NCBI GenBank assembly: GCA_016235805.1
Contig: JACRIY010000056.1
Span: forward strand, 54,015-118,014
DNA from: Rhodocyclales bacterium
Lineage (GTDB): Bacteria; Pseudomonadota; Gammaproteobacteria; Burkholderiales; Rhodocyclaceae
Direction: 5' to 3'
Length of the DNA: 64,000 nt
Positions 17,148-25,582 of the stretch are shown one piece after another (position 1 is the stretch's first letter; every line of letters starts with the position of its first letter). Made by a program: the position numbers and the translations under genes. A model generated the notes under the pieces. The model was not told the DNA's origin, searched no databases, and saw only the letters and a program-made list of their open reading frames with translations.

Positions 17148-18059
17148 CTAGCGGCCGCTTGCAGCCAGCGCCGCGCGCAGCCGCGGCCACAGCAGGTTGA
17201 TCGCCAGGCCCGCCAGCACCAGCGCGGCGGCGGCCAGCTTCCAGCCCGGCAGCGATTCATCCAGCCACAGGGCCGCGGCGCCCATGCCGAACACCGGCAC
17301 CAGCATCGCCATCGGCGTGATCGTCGCCGCCGGGTGGCGAGCCAGCAGCCAGCCCCAGGCCGCGTAGCCGAACAGCGAATTGCCCCAGGCCTGCCACGCC
17401 ACCGCGGCCCAGGCGGCGGTATCCGCCGTGCGCAGCGCGATCGAAATTGCGTCCCAGCCTTCGATAGCCAGCGACAGCGCGAGCAGCGGCGGCACCGCGA
17501 AGGCGCTCGACCACACCACGTAGGCCAGCATGTTGGCCGGCGCCCCCTGTTTCGCCGCGATGTTGCCGCCGGCCCAGGCCAGCGCCGCCAGCAGCACCAG
17601 GAACAGGCCCAGCGGCGTGGTGCTGCCATCGGTATGCAGCACGATCACGCCGATCCCGCCTGCGGCCAGCAGCAGGGCCAGCCACTGGTAGCGGCGCACG
17701 CGCTCGCCGGAAAGGCGCATCGCCAGGGCGATGGTGAAGAACACCTGCAACTGGATCACCAGCGAGGCCAGCCCCGGCGAGATGTGGCCGTTCATCGCCA
17801 CGTACAGCAGGCCGAACTGGCCGAAGCCGATCAGGAAGCCGTAGAGCGCCAGGTTGCCCAGCGGCACCGCCGGGCGCGCGCAGAAGAACAGGCCGGGCAG
17901 CAGCACCAGGGCAAAGCGCAGCGCCGCCATCAGGAGCGGCGGCAAGGCCCCCAGTGCGAACTTGATGACCACGAAATTGATGCCCCAGACGGCCACCACG
18001 GCAAGCGCGAGCAGGAAGTGGCGCAAGGGCAGGGCGGCGGGCATGCGGGATTGTCGCAT
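17148..18059 (-). CDS. EamA/DMT-family transporter
   Basis: About 303 residues with ten predicted membrane helices in two EamA halves (first VVAVWGINFVVIKFALG, second around LAALAWAGGNIAAK). These inner-membrane proteins export amino acids or small metabolites; the substrate is unknown. The start is ATG 18059 (MRQSRM) or 18044 (MPAALP). Dispersed repeats flank it on both sides (17124 and 18115), so it is one of the repeat-bounded modules. Confidence 0.88.
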   Translation of the reverse strand: MRQSRMPAALPLRHFLLALAVVAVWGINFVVIKFALGALPPLLMAALRFALVLLPGLFFCARPAVPLGNLALYGFLIGFGQFGLLYVAMNGHISPGLASLVIQLQVFFTIALAMRLSGERVRRYQWLALLLAAGGIGVIVLHTDGSTTPLGLFLVLLAALAWAGGNIAAKQGAPANMLAYVVWSSAFAVPPLLALSLAIEGWDAISIALRTADTAAWAAVAWQAWGNSLFGYAAWGWLLARHPAATITPMAMLVPVFGMGAAALWLDESLPGWKLAAAALVLAGLAINLLWPRLRAALAASGR

Positions 18060-18114
18060 GGGGTTTCCAGCGCAAAGCCATTTCATGCTTGCCGGGTCTC
18101 GCGCCGGCCTCGTT

Positions 18115-18138
18115 GCCGTGTCGCCGGCGCCGACTTTT
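18115..18138 (+). repeat. Short dispersed repeat, copy 5
   Basis: GCCGTGTCGCCG then GCGCCGACTTTT, identical to copy 4 over 24 bases. The upstream CGCCGGCCTCGTT is shared in part with the copies at 25187 and 28555, so the family extends leftwards. Confidence 0.85.
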
Positions 18139-18198
18139 GCGCGTCCAGTTCCGGTAGATTCCCGCTAGCGCCGTGATCAATGCGATGAAGGAATCGAT

Positions 18199-19224
18199 AT
18201 GTCGGTAACGTACGTCATCTGGGGTGCGCTGGCACTGGTCGCACTGCTGTTGGTCGGCCTGGCCTTGCGCGCCGAGCGCCGCCGCTTTGCCGCGCACGGC
18301 AAGGCCGGGGCCTGGCTCCCGCTGCGCTTGGCCAGCCTGCCCATCGCCCTGCTCGCCGCCGCGGCGGTATGGCTGCCCGCCCGCGCCGTACATGGACCGG
18401 AAGCGCTGGCCGCGTTCTACCTGCTGATGTTTTCATTGGGGCCGCTCGTCTTTTTCGGCCTGCACTGGCTTGCCGGCCGCATGACCACACCCGCCCTGAA
18501 CGCCGGCGAAGCCGCCTCGATAGCCGGCAGCGGCCTGCTGATGGTGATACTCCCTGCGGTCCTGGCCAGCATGGCCTCGCCCTGGGTGTATCAACTGGAC
18601 ATGGGGGCACGGCAAATGCAGCGCAGCCTGGCAGCCGAAGCGCCGCTTGCCCACCGCATCCTGCAGCGCCAGCGCTTTCTCCTGCCCGAACTCGGCGAGG
18701 TGCTCACCGAACAATGGCAGGCGCCGCCAGGCGTCAGGGTCGACCGCATCGAATGGGAACTGGGCGGCCAATACCTGCAGACGGGCGACAGCACCGGCAG
18801 CATCCTGTGCAGGGACGGCGAGGACTTCCATGTCTTCCGCCTTGCCACCAATCCCGCCCCGAGCTGGCGCATGTACTGGCGGGATGCGGCGGGCAGCCTG
18901 CAGCGTTCCGACTGGACGTCGGCGCCAGCGGAAGTTGCCACCCCGGCGGCGACGCTTACCCCGGCCTGGACGCAGGACGGCTTCGCGTTTCCGGTCCGCA
19001 TCCCGCGCAACTTCGTGACCGTCGAACGGCGCTGGGCCACCGGCAAGGTAGTGCAGTCCGACGCGCTGGATGGCCGGGCGCTGCCATCCCCGACCGATAC
19101 CTGCCTGTCGTCCCCTTACCGCAACCGCGACGCGGAATCGGTGGTGACGAGCGTAGGCATCCGGATGTGGCTGGCCGGTGCCAAGCGCATGGGGCTTGCC
19201 AGCTTCAGCCGCCCGTCGGAGTGA
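18199..19224 (+). CDS. Membrane protein of unknown function
   Basis: 341 residues. Four hydrophobic segments occur in the first ~135 residues (TYVIWGALALVALLLVGLAL, LASLPIALLAAAAVWLPA, FYLLMFSLGPLVFFGL, GSGLLMVILPAVLASM). A soluble domain of ~200 residues follows, probably periplasmic, with two cysteines (SILCRDGED and TDTCLSS). No family is recognised. It stands alone between a dispersed repeat and a hairpin. Confidence 0.75.
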   Translation: MSVTYVIWGALALVALLLVGLALRAERRRFAAHGKAGAWLPLRLASLPIALLAAAAVWLPARAVHGPEALAAFYLLMFSLGPLVFFGLHWLAGRMTTPALNAGEAASIAGSGLLMVILPAVLASMASPWVYQLDMGARQMQRSLAAEAPLAHRILQRQRFLLPELGEVLTEQWQAPPGVRVDRIEWELGGQYLQTGDSTGSILCRDGEDFHVFRLATNPAPSWRMYWRDAAGSLQRSDWTSAPAEVATPAATLTPAWTQDGFAFPVRIPRNFVTVERRWATGKVVQSDALDGRALPSPTDTCLSSPYRNRDAESVVTSVGIRMWLAGAKRMGLASFSRPSE

Positions 19225-19327
19225 GTTGTAGCCTGCGGACGACTCGCAGGGATCATCGGCCTGTCGCCGCCGCCATCAGTGGTTCGCGCGCATGGATTTT
19301 GCGGACGACGCCGTGGAGGGTGTTGGA

Positions 19328-19356
19328 AAACGGACCACCCAACCGGTGGCCCGTTT
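19328..19356. terminator. Hairpin between convergent genes
   Basis: AAACGG-A-CCACC pairs with GGTGG-C-CCGTTT around CAAC. It lies between the convergent membrane protein and dienelactone hydrolase genes and may end both transcripts, although the T run is short. Confidence 0.5.
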
Positions 19357-19373
19357 CGCATGCAGTAGCCTGC

Positions 19374-20159
19374 TTACTTCAGTACGGATTTGAAAAAGAG
19401 GTCGGCTTCGGCCTTTGACTGCTTGTCCGCTTCGGCGTTGTAGGCCAGCGGCAGCTTGTACTTCTGGCCTTTCTCGGTCGCCTCGGGGTTGGTGAAGGCG
19501 TGTACCGCGCCGGGATAGTCGATGAACTTCATGTCGGCCTTGGCGGCTTCCATGTCCTTCTTGAAGCTGGCGATCTGTTCCGGCTTGTTGAAGGGATCGT
19601 CGGCGCCGTTGAGGACCAGCACCCTGGACGTCATGGCATTCGTGCTGCTGCGATAGCCGCCCAGGCTCGGGTGAAAGGCGGCCACCCCCGCCAGGTCCGC
19701 GCCGGCGCGCGCGGCGCTCAGCACCACGGCGCCACCCATGCAGTAGCCTGACGCAACGATGCGCTTGGCATCGACCGTGGCGTGCCTGGCCAGCTGCTCG
19801 CGGGCCGCCTTGAAGCGGCTTTGCACCAGCACCGGGTCACCCATCACGGATTTCATGAGCGCGCTGGCGTCCGTCGGGTTGTCGGCGGTCTTCGCGTCGC
19901 CGTACATGTCGGCGACAAATGCCGTGTAACCCTGCTGCGCGAAGCGGCGCGCCTCGGCCAGGGTGTGCTTGGTGATGCCCCACCACTCGTGCACCAGGAC
20001 AATCCCCGGGCGCTTTCCGGTCTGGGCGTCGTCGTAGAACACGACGCCTTTCATCGTGGTCCCGCCATCCTGGTAGGTCACCGGCTCTTCGCGCAGTGCG
20101 GCCTGGGCGGAGGTTGCGAGGGAGATTGCGAGTGTGGCGGCATAGAAAAGTTTACGCAT
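19374..20159 (-). CDS. Secreted dienelactone hydrolase family protein
   Basis: 261 residues. Residues 1-20 form a signal peptide (MRKLFYAATLAISLATSAQA). The hydrolase triad is Cys in GYCMGG, Asp in NGADDPF and His in GAVHAF, the dienelactone hydrolase arrangement with Cys as nucleophile. Periplasmic members act on esters or lactones of unknown identity. The start at 20159 is fixed by the signal peptide. Transcription is away from the ABC operon. Confidence 0.87.
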   Translation of the reverse strand: MRKLFYAATLAISLATSAQAALREEPVTYQDGGTTMKGVVFYDDAQTGKRPGIVLVHEWWGITKHTLAEARRFAQQGYTAFVADMYGDAKTADNPTDASALMKSVMGDPVLVQSRFKAAREQLARHATVDAKRIVASGYCMGGAVVLSAARAGADLAGVAAFHPSLGGYRSSTNAMTSRVLVLNGADDPFNKPEQIASFKKDMEAAKADMKFIDYPGAVHAFTNPEATEKGQKYKLPLAYNAEADKQSKAEADLFFKSVLK

Positions 20160-20483
20160 GGATTTCCTCGGGAAAGTGGTTATCGACAGGACAACGATGG
20201 TGAAGGTGACACGTTTCCGCAGGTTGCGCAACAAGCTGAACCAGGCGAATTGCGCCGGCGCCGGATGGGCGTTTCCGACGCGGATTCCCATGATTCTTTA
20301 GTGGAAATAGCTGAATAGCCCTCCACCAAAAGTCGGCGCCGGCGATACGGCGATTCGACGCCCCCACCCATCCCCCCACCCCGCAATTCAGCCCCCGCTT
20401 CCCGCAATTCGTCGCACGCCGGATGACGGCGGGGGTGGCGCTTCCTAGCATGGCCTCACTTTCAACCCCTGAGGAGTCATGCC
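20160..20483. other. Divergent promoter region
   Basis: 324 bases between the divergent hydrolase gene and the ABC exporter operon. It holds a reverse copy of the dispersed repeat (20328-20351). No gene is seen. The downstream operon start at 20484 is preceded by AGGAG. Confidence 0.5.
20328..20351 (-). repeat. Short dispersed repeat, reverse copy
   Basis: AAAAGTCGGCGC then CGGCGATACGGC, a full reverse-complement copy. It lies upstream of both divergent genes. Confidence 0.85.
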
Positions 20484-21086
20484 ATGAAGATCATTCCCTC
20501 CCGCCGCCAGCTTCTGGCGCTGGCCGCCGTGAAGCTGCTGGCCCTGGGCGCGGCCTTTGCCCTGCCCGCGGGCAGCTTCAGCTTCATCCCTGCCACTTAC
20601 GCCGCCCCGGCCGCAGAAAGCGGCTTCGAAGCCGCGCTGCGCGAGTTCGACGCCGCGCGTGCCGACGAAAAGCGCGTCGATGCGGCCATTGCCGCGCTGC
20701 GCGGCCTGCCGGCCGATCCGCAGCGCCAGCCGTTGCAGGCGGCCAGCCTGGGCAGCGCGCTGACGCTGCAGGGCAAGGCGGCGTGGATGCCTTGGAACAA
20801 GATGAAATTCACCGAACAGGGGCTGGACCAGATCGACGCCGCGCTGGCCATGCTCAAGCCTGAACATGCCACGGTCGTGGTGCGCGGCGTACCGGTCAGC
20901 CTGCAGACGCGCCTGGTGGCGGCGGCAACTTTTGTCGCCGTGCCCGACGGCCTGTTCCACCGTCGCGCCGATGGTCGCAAGCAGCTTGCCGCGATGCGCG
21001 CCGATCCGCAGTTGGCGGCGGCGCCGGCGGCATTCCGCGCCGAAGTGGAGGCCGCCGAGGCGCGCCTCGCGGAGTCCACCAAATGA
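20484..21086 (+). CDS. Secreted protein of unknown function, first gene of ABC exporter operon
   Basis: 200 residues. An arginine-containing n-region and hydrophobic core (SRRQLLALAAVKLLALGAAFALPAG) form a signal peptide. The mature part is helical with QAASLGSALTLQGKAAWMPWNKMKF as its most distinctive stretch. No family is recognised. The stop overlaps the ATPase start (ATGA), so it probably works with the exporter, perhaps as a periplasmic accessory. Confidence 0.75.
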   Translation: MKIIPSRRQLLALAAVKLLALGAAFALPAGSFSFIPATYAAPAAESGFEAALREFDAARADEKRVDAAIAALRGLPADPQRQPLQAASLGSALTLQGKAAWMPWNKMKFTEQGLDQIDAALAMLKPEHATVVVRGVPVSLQTRLVAAATFVAVPDGLFHRRADGRKQLAAMRADPQLAAAPAAFRAEVEAAEARLAESTK

Positions 21087-21799
21087 ACGCGCCGACGCTG
21101 GAGCTTGCAGTGCGAGCCAGCACCGTGCGCCTGACCGACTTGCGCAAGCGCTACCGCGTCGGCGACGACTGGGCCGAGGCGCTGAAGGGCGTCAGCCTGG
21201 CGGCGGCGGCGGGCGAAATGGTTGCACTGACCGGGCCGTCGGGCAGCGGCAAGAGCACGCTGCTCAACCTTGCCGGCCTGATCGACACGCAGGATTCCGG
21301 CACGCGCGAGATTGGAGGCAAGCCGGTGGATGGACTCGACGACGCGGCGCTGACCAACTTGCGGCGCGAGCAGGTGGGCTTCATCTTCCAGGGCTTCAAC
21401 CTGGTGCCGGTGATGAACGTGGCGGACAACGTGGAATACCCGCTGCTGCTGCTGGGCCGCCCGCCGGCGGAACGCCGCCGCAAGGTGGCTGAAATCCTCG
21501 AGCGCACCGGGCTGGCGGGGCTGGCCGGGCGCCTGCCGGACGCGCTCTCGGGTGGCCAGCGGCAGCGCGTGGCGATCGCCCGCGCGCTGGTCAAGTCGCC
21601 CAGCCTGGTGATCGCCGACGAGCCGACCGCCAACCTCGATTCGCACACGGCGCAGCAGATCGTGGACCTGCTGCGCGAGCTGTCCCACGAACGTGGCGCG
21701 GCCGTGGTGGTGGCGACCCACGACGAGCGCATGAGCGCGCATTGCGACCGCGTGCTGCGCCTGGCGGACGGAGAGCTTTTGACTGGAGAACTGCAATGA
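21083..21799 (+). CDS. ABC transporter ATPase, MacB/LolD type
   Basis: 238 residues. Walker A is GPSGSGKSTLLN, the signature is LSGGQRQRVAIARAL, Walker B is LVIADEPTANLD and the switch His lies in VVATHDER. The LolD/MacB-like subfamily energises mechanotransmission permeases that extract lipoproteins or export peptides. It overlaps both neighbours by four bases and pairs with the permease at 21796. Confidence 0.93.
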   Translation: MNAPTLELAVRASTVRLTDLRKRYRVGDDWAEALKGVSLAAAAGEMVALTGPSGSGKSTLLNLAGLIDTQDSGTREIGGKPVDGLDDAALTNLRREQVGFIFQGFNLVPVMNVADNVEYPLLLLGRPPAERRRKVAEILERTGLAGLAGRLPDALSGGQRQRVAIARALVKSPSLVIADEPTANLDSHTAQQIVDLLRELSHERGAAVVVATHDERMSAHCDRVLRLADGELLTGELQ

Positions 21800-23007
21800 A
21801 ATGGATCCTGTTTGCCTGGAAGAACGTGATGCGCAACAAGCGCCGCTCGCTCACCGCGATGCTGATCACGGCCATGGGCACGGCGGCGGTGCTGATCGGC
21901 GGCGGCTTCGCGTTATTCACCTACGAGTCGCTGGAGGAAATGACGGCGCGCGACAGCGGCCACGTGGTGCTGGCCGCGCAGCGCGGCTTCGACAACGACG
22001 AGGACGTGCCGCTGCAGCACGGATTGAGCGGCGCTGCGGCGCTGGCGGCGCACTACGCGGCGCAGCCCGGGGTGCGCGCGGTGGCGCCGCGCATCCAGTT
22101 CTCGGGCCTGGTTTCCAATGGCGACAAGTCGGCGGTGTTCATCGGCAGCGGCGTCGATCCGGACGTGGATTTCCGCCTGCGCGGGCCGCAGCTCGACTTC
22201 GTCGCCGGCGAGGCGCCGGGGCCTTCGGAGGCGGTGCCCGAAATCGTCATCGGCGACGAACTGGCGACGCTGATGAAGGTCAAGGTGGGCGGTTCGCTGA
22301 CCCTGCTCGGCACCACCACCGAGGGCAACCTCAACGCGGTGGATGCGGTGGTGCGCGGCATCGTCAAGACCGGCGTGCCGGAAATCGACCGCCGCCTGGT
22401 GATGACCGACATCCGCGCCGTGCAGCGCCTGCTGCTGACGGACAAGGTAGGCAGCCTGGCGATCTACCTCAAGGACACGGCGCAGACCGAAGCGATGGCA
22501 GCACAGGTAAAGTCCACCCACCCGGAGCTGGCGGTGCGCACCTGGCGCGATCTCGCTGTCTTCTACCAGGCGGTGCGCGCGCTGTACAACCGCATCTTCG
22601 GCATCCTCGGCCTGATCATGGTGGTGATCGTCGCCTTCGCCATGAGCAACACGCTGGGCATGGCGGTGGTCGAGCGCACCCGCGAGATCGGCACCCTGCG
22701 CGCGATCGGCACCCAGCCGGGCGAGGTGGTGCGCAACTTCGTGCTCGAAGGCGCGGCGATCGGCACGGCGGGCGCGGTGATCGGCATGCTGGCGGCGGGC
22801 GCCACCACGCTGGTGCTGCTCTTCGCCGGCCTCGAAATGCCGCCACCACCGGGACGTTCGATCGGTTACCCGCTGCTGCTGAGCTTTTCCCCACCGCTCT
22901 ACCTTGGCGCCACGCTGGTCGTGGTGGCGCTGGCCGCGGCCGCCGCCTGGTTCGTCAGCCGCCGCGCCGCCCACAAACCAATCACGGAGGCCCTTTCCCA
23001 TGTTTGA
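21796..23007 (+). CDS. ABC transporter permease, MacB/LolC-like (FtsX domain)
   Basis: 403 residues. One N-terminal membrane helix (SLTAMLITAMGTAAVLIGGGFAL), a periplasmic MacB-PCD-like domain of ~220 residues, then a C-terminal FtsX domain with three helices (GLIMVVIVAFAMSNTLGMAVVERTREIGTLRAIGT is typical). Type VII ABC exporters of this kind handle lipoproteins or amphipathic cargo. The start at 21796 overlaps the ATPase stop. The downstream LolA-like gene supports lipoprotein cargo. Confidence 0.92.
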   Translation: MKWILFAWKNVMRNKRRSLTAMLITAMGTAAVLIGGGFALFTYESLEEMTARDSGHVVLAAQRGFDNDEDVPLQHGLSGAAALAAHYAAQPGVRAVAPRIQFSGLVSNGDKSAVFIGSGVDPDVDFRLRGPQLDFVAGEAPGPSEAVPEIVIGDELATLMKVKVGGSLTLLGTTTEGNLNAVDAVVRGIVKTGVPEIDRRLVMTDIRAVQRLLLTDKVGSLAIYLKDTAQTEAMAAQVKSTHPELAVRTWRDLAVFYQAVRALYNRIFGILGLIMVVIVAFAMSNTLGMAVVERTREIGTLRAIGTQPGEVVRNFVLEGAAIGTAGAVIGMLAAGATTLVLLFAGLEMPPPPGRSIGYPLLLSFSPPLYLGATLVVVALAAAAAWFVSRRAAHKPITEALSHV

Positions 23008-23863
23008 CACACAAGACTTCGTTGAACCATCGCAGGCGGTGAGTTCTGAGAGCTTCGTTCCCCGGCGGGCTGGCAAGCTGGCCCGCCCCTCCCATCCTCC
23101 CCTCGCGGGGAGGCTACTAGTCGGCTCGCTGCGCTCGATGTTTGTCATCGGCACTCTGCTCGGCGCGGGTATCGCCAATGCCGCCGACGCCAAACTGCAG
23201 GCTCTGGTCAAGGACGCCGACGCCTACCGTCTGGCGATGGATGCCGGCCGGGTCGAGACCGAGATCCGCAGCTTCAAGGCCGGCCAGCTCGACAAGACGC
23301 GCAACTACACGGTGTACCTGAAGCCCGGCAATCGCTCGCTGGTGCTGTTCAGGAGCCCCGCCGAGCGCGGGCAGAAGCTGCTGATGCAGGGCGACGACTT
23401 CTGGCTGATGATGCCCAGCAGCCAGCGGCCCCTGCGCATCACGCCGATGCAGAAGCTGCTTGGCGAAGCGTCGAGCGGCGACATCGCCACCATGACCTGG
23501 GGCGAGGATTACGAGGCCGCGTCGCTCGGCGAGGAAACCGTCGCCGGCCAGCCCTGCGTCAAGCTGGAACTCACGGCGACGCGCAAGGGCGTCAGCTACC
23601 CGCGCGTGGTGGCCTGGATCGCGAAGAAGGGCCACGCTCCGGTACAGGCCGAGTTGTACGTCGCCTCGGACAAGCTGGCCAAGGTGGCGAGCTTCGCGCT
23701 GGGCGAGGTGGACGGTCGCCGCCAGGTGACGACCATGACGCTGACCGACCACCTGCAGAAGGAACGCAGCACCGAGGTGCACTACCTCTCGCGCACGCCG
23801 AAGACGCTGGGCGACGAGTGGTTCAACCCGGCATTTCTTGTCAGAGCCGAGGCACCGCAATGA
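23000..23863 (+). CDS. LolA-like outer membrane lipoprotein-sorting protein
   Basis: 287 residues from ATG 23000, which follows CGGAGG. The mature domain (from ~65) matches the outer-membrane lipoprotein-sorting (LolA-like) family: YRLAMDAGRVETEIRSF, GQKLLMQGDDFWLMMPSSQRPLRITPMQKLLGEASSGDIA. It probably ferries lipid-modified cargo across the periplasm. The N-terminus is odd: a signal-peptide core (SMFVIGTLLGAGIANAADA) lies behind ~46 atypical residues encoded by a hairpin-rich segment. ATG 23138 is an alternative start without a ribosome site. Confidence 0.82.
   Translation: MFDTQDFVEPSQAVSSESFVPRRAGKLARPSHPPLAGRLLVGSLRSMFVIGTLLGAGIANAADAKLQALVKDADAYRLAMDAGRVETEIRSFKAGQLDKTRNYTVYLKPGNRSLVLFRSPAERGQKLLMQGDDFWLMMPSSQRPLRITPMQKLLGEASSGDIATMTWGEDYEAASLGEETVAGQPCVKLELTATRKGVSYPRVVAWIAKKGHAPVQAELYVASDKLAKVASFALGEVDGRRQVTTMTLTDHLQKERSTEVHYLSRTPKTLGDEWFNPAFLVRAEAPQ
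23064..23113. repeat. Paired hairpins inside the 5' end of the LolA-like gene
   Basis: GGCGGGC (23064-23070) pairs with GCCCGCC (23081-23087), and CCTCCCC (23096-23102) pairs with GGGGAGG (23107-23113) around TCGC. The stretch 23041-23137 looks like an intergenic REP-type element read in frame and does not resemble the rest of the gene. Confidence 0.55.
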
Positions 23864-25137
23864 AAACGCCGTATCACCAGCGCCGACTTTTCGCGCTGCT
23901 GCTCGCCGCCATCGCGGGACCGGCGGTGGCGCAGGAGGCGCCGGGCATCGACATCGCCTGGACCACGCGCGCGATCGCCGAGACGCGCAGCCTGCACGAC
24001 GACAGCGTGTTCGGTGCCGGGCTGCCGCTGACCAGTTTCGGCCGCGACCGCGCGCGCATCGAGCAGGAGGCGCGCGGCAAGCTCGGCCCGCTGAACCTGC
24101 TGGCGACCGTGACGGCGAGCGGGCTGGAGGGCGCAAAGCCGGACATCCGATTCGTCGCCCACGAGGCCTATGTCGATTTCACGCTGGGCGGCGAGCGCTT
24201 CAGCACCGGGCGCAAAGTCCTGTCGGGCGACGTCGGCTACGCCTTCCGTCCGCTCGACGTATTGCAGCGCGAGTCGCGCCTGCAACTGGCGCCGCCGCCG
24301 CTGTCCGGCATCCCGATGATCGCCTGGGACAACTTCGATGCCGACAGCGCCTGGTCGCTGATCCTCGCCAATCCGGGCCACGGCCCGGGCAATGCGGGCA
24401 GCACGGCCGCCGCGCGCGATGACAGCTCGCTGGCGCTGCGCCTGTTTCGCCGTGTCGCCGGCGCCGACTTTCATGGCGTCGCCCGCGCCTCGGCACGCAA
24501 CGGCCTGGAACTGGGCGCCGGCTTCGCGGCGGTGCCGAACGATGCGCTTGAACTGCATGGTTCGCTGCTGCTCCAGCAGCGCGGCGAGCGGCGCGTGCCG
24601 CTGGCGGCGGGGGCCGGCGTGGGACAGTTGCTCGACGTGGCGCGGGCGCTGCAGGTGGAATCGCACGGCCGGGTCGGCAAGGCCCTGCTCGGCGCCACCT
24701 GGACCGCCGAGAGCGGCGTCTCGGCGATGGGCGAGCTGTGGTGGGACGGCAGCGCGAACTCGACCGACGACTGGCGCCGGCTGCGCACCAACGCCGTGGC
24801 GAGGAACGCGCTGCGCGGCCTGCCGGGCGTGCCCGACATCGCCATCGCCGGCGCCAACGCGGCATCGACGCGCATCTTCGAGCAGGGCAATCTTGCCCGG
24901 CGCGGGCTGCTGGCACGCCTGGCCTGGACCGAGCCCGCCGGCAAATGGAGCGCGGCAGCCGACTGGATGGCCTCGCTCGACGACGGCGGCCGCAACCTGA
25001 CGCTGTCCGCCGCCTATGCCGCCGACAAGTGGCGGCTGGATGCCGGGCTGCGCGCCTACGGCGGCAAGGCCGATTCGGCCTTCGGCCTGCTGCCGGAACG
25101 GCGCGCGGCCTTCGTCACCTTGTCCGCGTCGTACTGA
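23860..25137 (+). CDS. Probable outer-membrane protein, last gene of ABC exporter operon
   Basis: 425 residues. Signal peptide MKTPYHQRRLFALLLAAIAGPAVA, then an alternating-strand sequence with many Gly/Ala/aromatic residues ending FVTLSASY, consistent with an outer-membrane beta-barrel. No named family. It overlaps the LolA-like stop by four bases. Two copies of the dispersed repeat lie inside the frame: one encodes residues 3-11 of the signal peptide, the other encodes the segment FRRVAGADF near residue 200. It is probably the cargo or outer-membrane partner of the exporter. Confidence 0.7.
   Translation: MKTPYHQRRLFALLLAAIAGPAVAQEAPGIDIAWTTRAIAETRSLHDDSVFGAGLPLTSFGRDRARIEQEARGKLGPLNLLATVTASGLEGAKPDIRFVAHEAYVDFTLGGERFSTGRKVLSGDVGYAFRPLDVLQRESRLQLAPPPLSGIPMIAWDNFDADSAWSLILANPGHGPGNAGSTAAARDDSSLALRLFRRVAGADFHGVARASARNGLELGAGFAAVPNDALELHGSLLLQQRGERRVPLAAGAGVGQLLDVARALQVESHGRVGKALLGATWTAESGVSAMGELWWDGSANSTDDWRRLRTNAVARNALRGLPGVPDIAIAGANAASTRIFEQGNLARRGLLARLAWTEPAGKWSAAADWMASLDDGGRNLTLSAAYAADKWRLDAGLRAYGGKADSAFGLLPERRAAFVTLSASY
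23868..23891 (+). repeat. Short dispersed repeat inside a signal peptide
   Basis: GCCGTATCACCA then GCGCCGACTTTT, a full copy starting eight bases after the ATG of the outer-membrane protein gene, read in frame as TPYHQRRLF. Confidence 0.85.
24449..24471 (+). repeat. Short dispersed repeat inside the same coding sequence
   Basis: GCCGTGTCGCCG then GCGCCGACTTT, identical to the consensus except for one missing T, read in frame as RRVAGADF. Confidence 0.85.
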
Positions 25138-25186
25138 GCTTCGGCCTGCCCGTTTATTCCGAAGTGGCCCGGGCGCCGGCCTCGCC

Positions 25187-25210
25187 GCCGTGTTGCCGGC
25201 GCCGACTTTT
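25187..25210 (+). repeat. Short dispersed repeat, copy 8
   Basis: GCCGTGTTGCCG then GCGCCGACTTTT. It is preceded by GGCGCCGGCCTC as in other extended copies. It lies between the outer-membrane protein gene and the first toxin-antitoxin pair. Confidence 0.85.
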
Positions 25211-25246
25211 CTGGCATGAATGTCAAGCCGGGCCCGATCCTGTCGA

Positions 25247-25582
25247 TCAGGCCGCCACCATCACCGACACCAGGCCCGCCGCGTGATTCGCCGCCTTGGG
25301 GCGGATGATGATTTCGACATCCCGGTCGAGCAGGGTGATGAAGTGCAACAGGCGCTCGGATGAAAAGCGGCTGAGCTTGTAATTGCGCAGCTCGGAAATG
25401 TGCGGCTGGGGAATGCCGAAGATCCCGGCCACCACCGTCTGGGTAAGCTTGCGTTCCTTGATCAGATCGTTGAGGCGCATAGCAAGCTGCGTGCGCAACT
25501 TGCGTTCGTCGGCGTCGGCAAAGCCGAGGTCCTTGAATACGTCGCCCGTGCCCACATCCACCAAATCAGTCTTCTTTGCCAT
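25247..25582 (-). CDS. HigA-like antitoxin with XRE helix-turn-helix
   Basis: 111 residues. The helix-turn-helix is LTQTVVAGIFGIPQPHISELRNYKLSRFS, followed by a C-terminal RDVEIIIRPKAANHAAGLVSV tail. The start at 25582 (MAKKTD) has GAGGTG upstream and lies within the 3' end of the toxin gene, the usual toxin-first order. It is a paralogue of the antitoxin at 30270, which has the same tail. It should neutralise the toxin and repress its own promoter. Confidence 0.85.
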   Translation of the reverse strand: MAKKTDLVDVGTGDVFKDLGFADADERKLRTQLAMRLNDLIKERKLTQTVVAGIFGIPQPHISELRNYKLSRFSSERLLHFITLLDRDVEIIIRPKAANHAAGLVSVMVAA

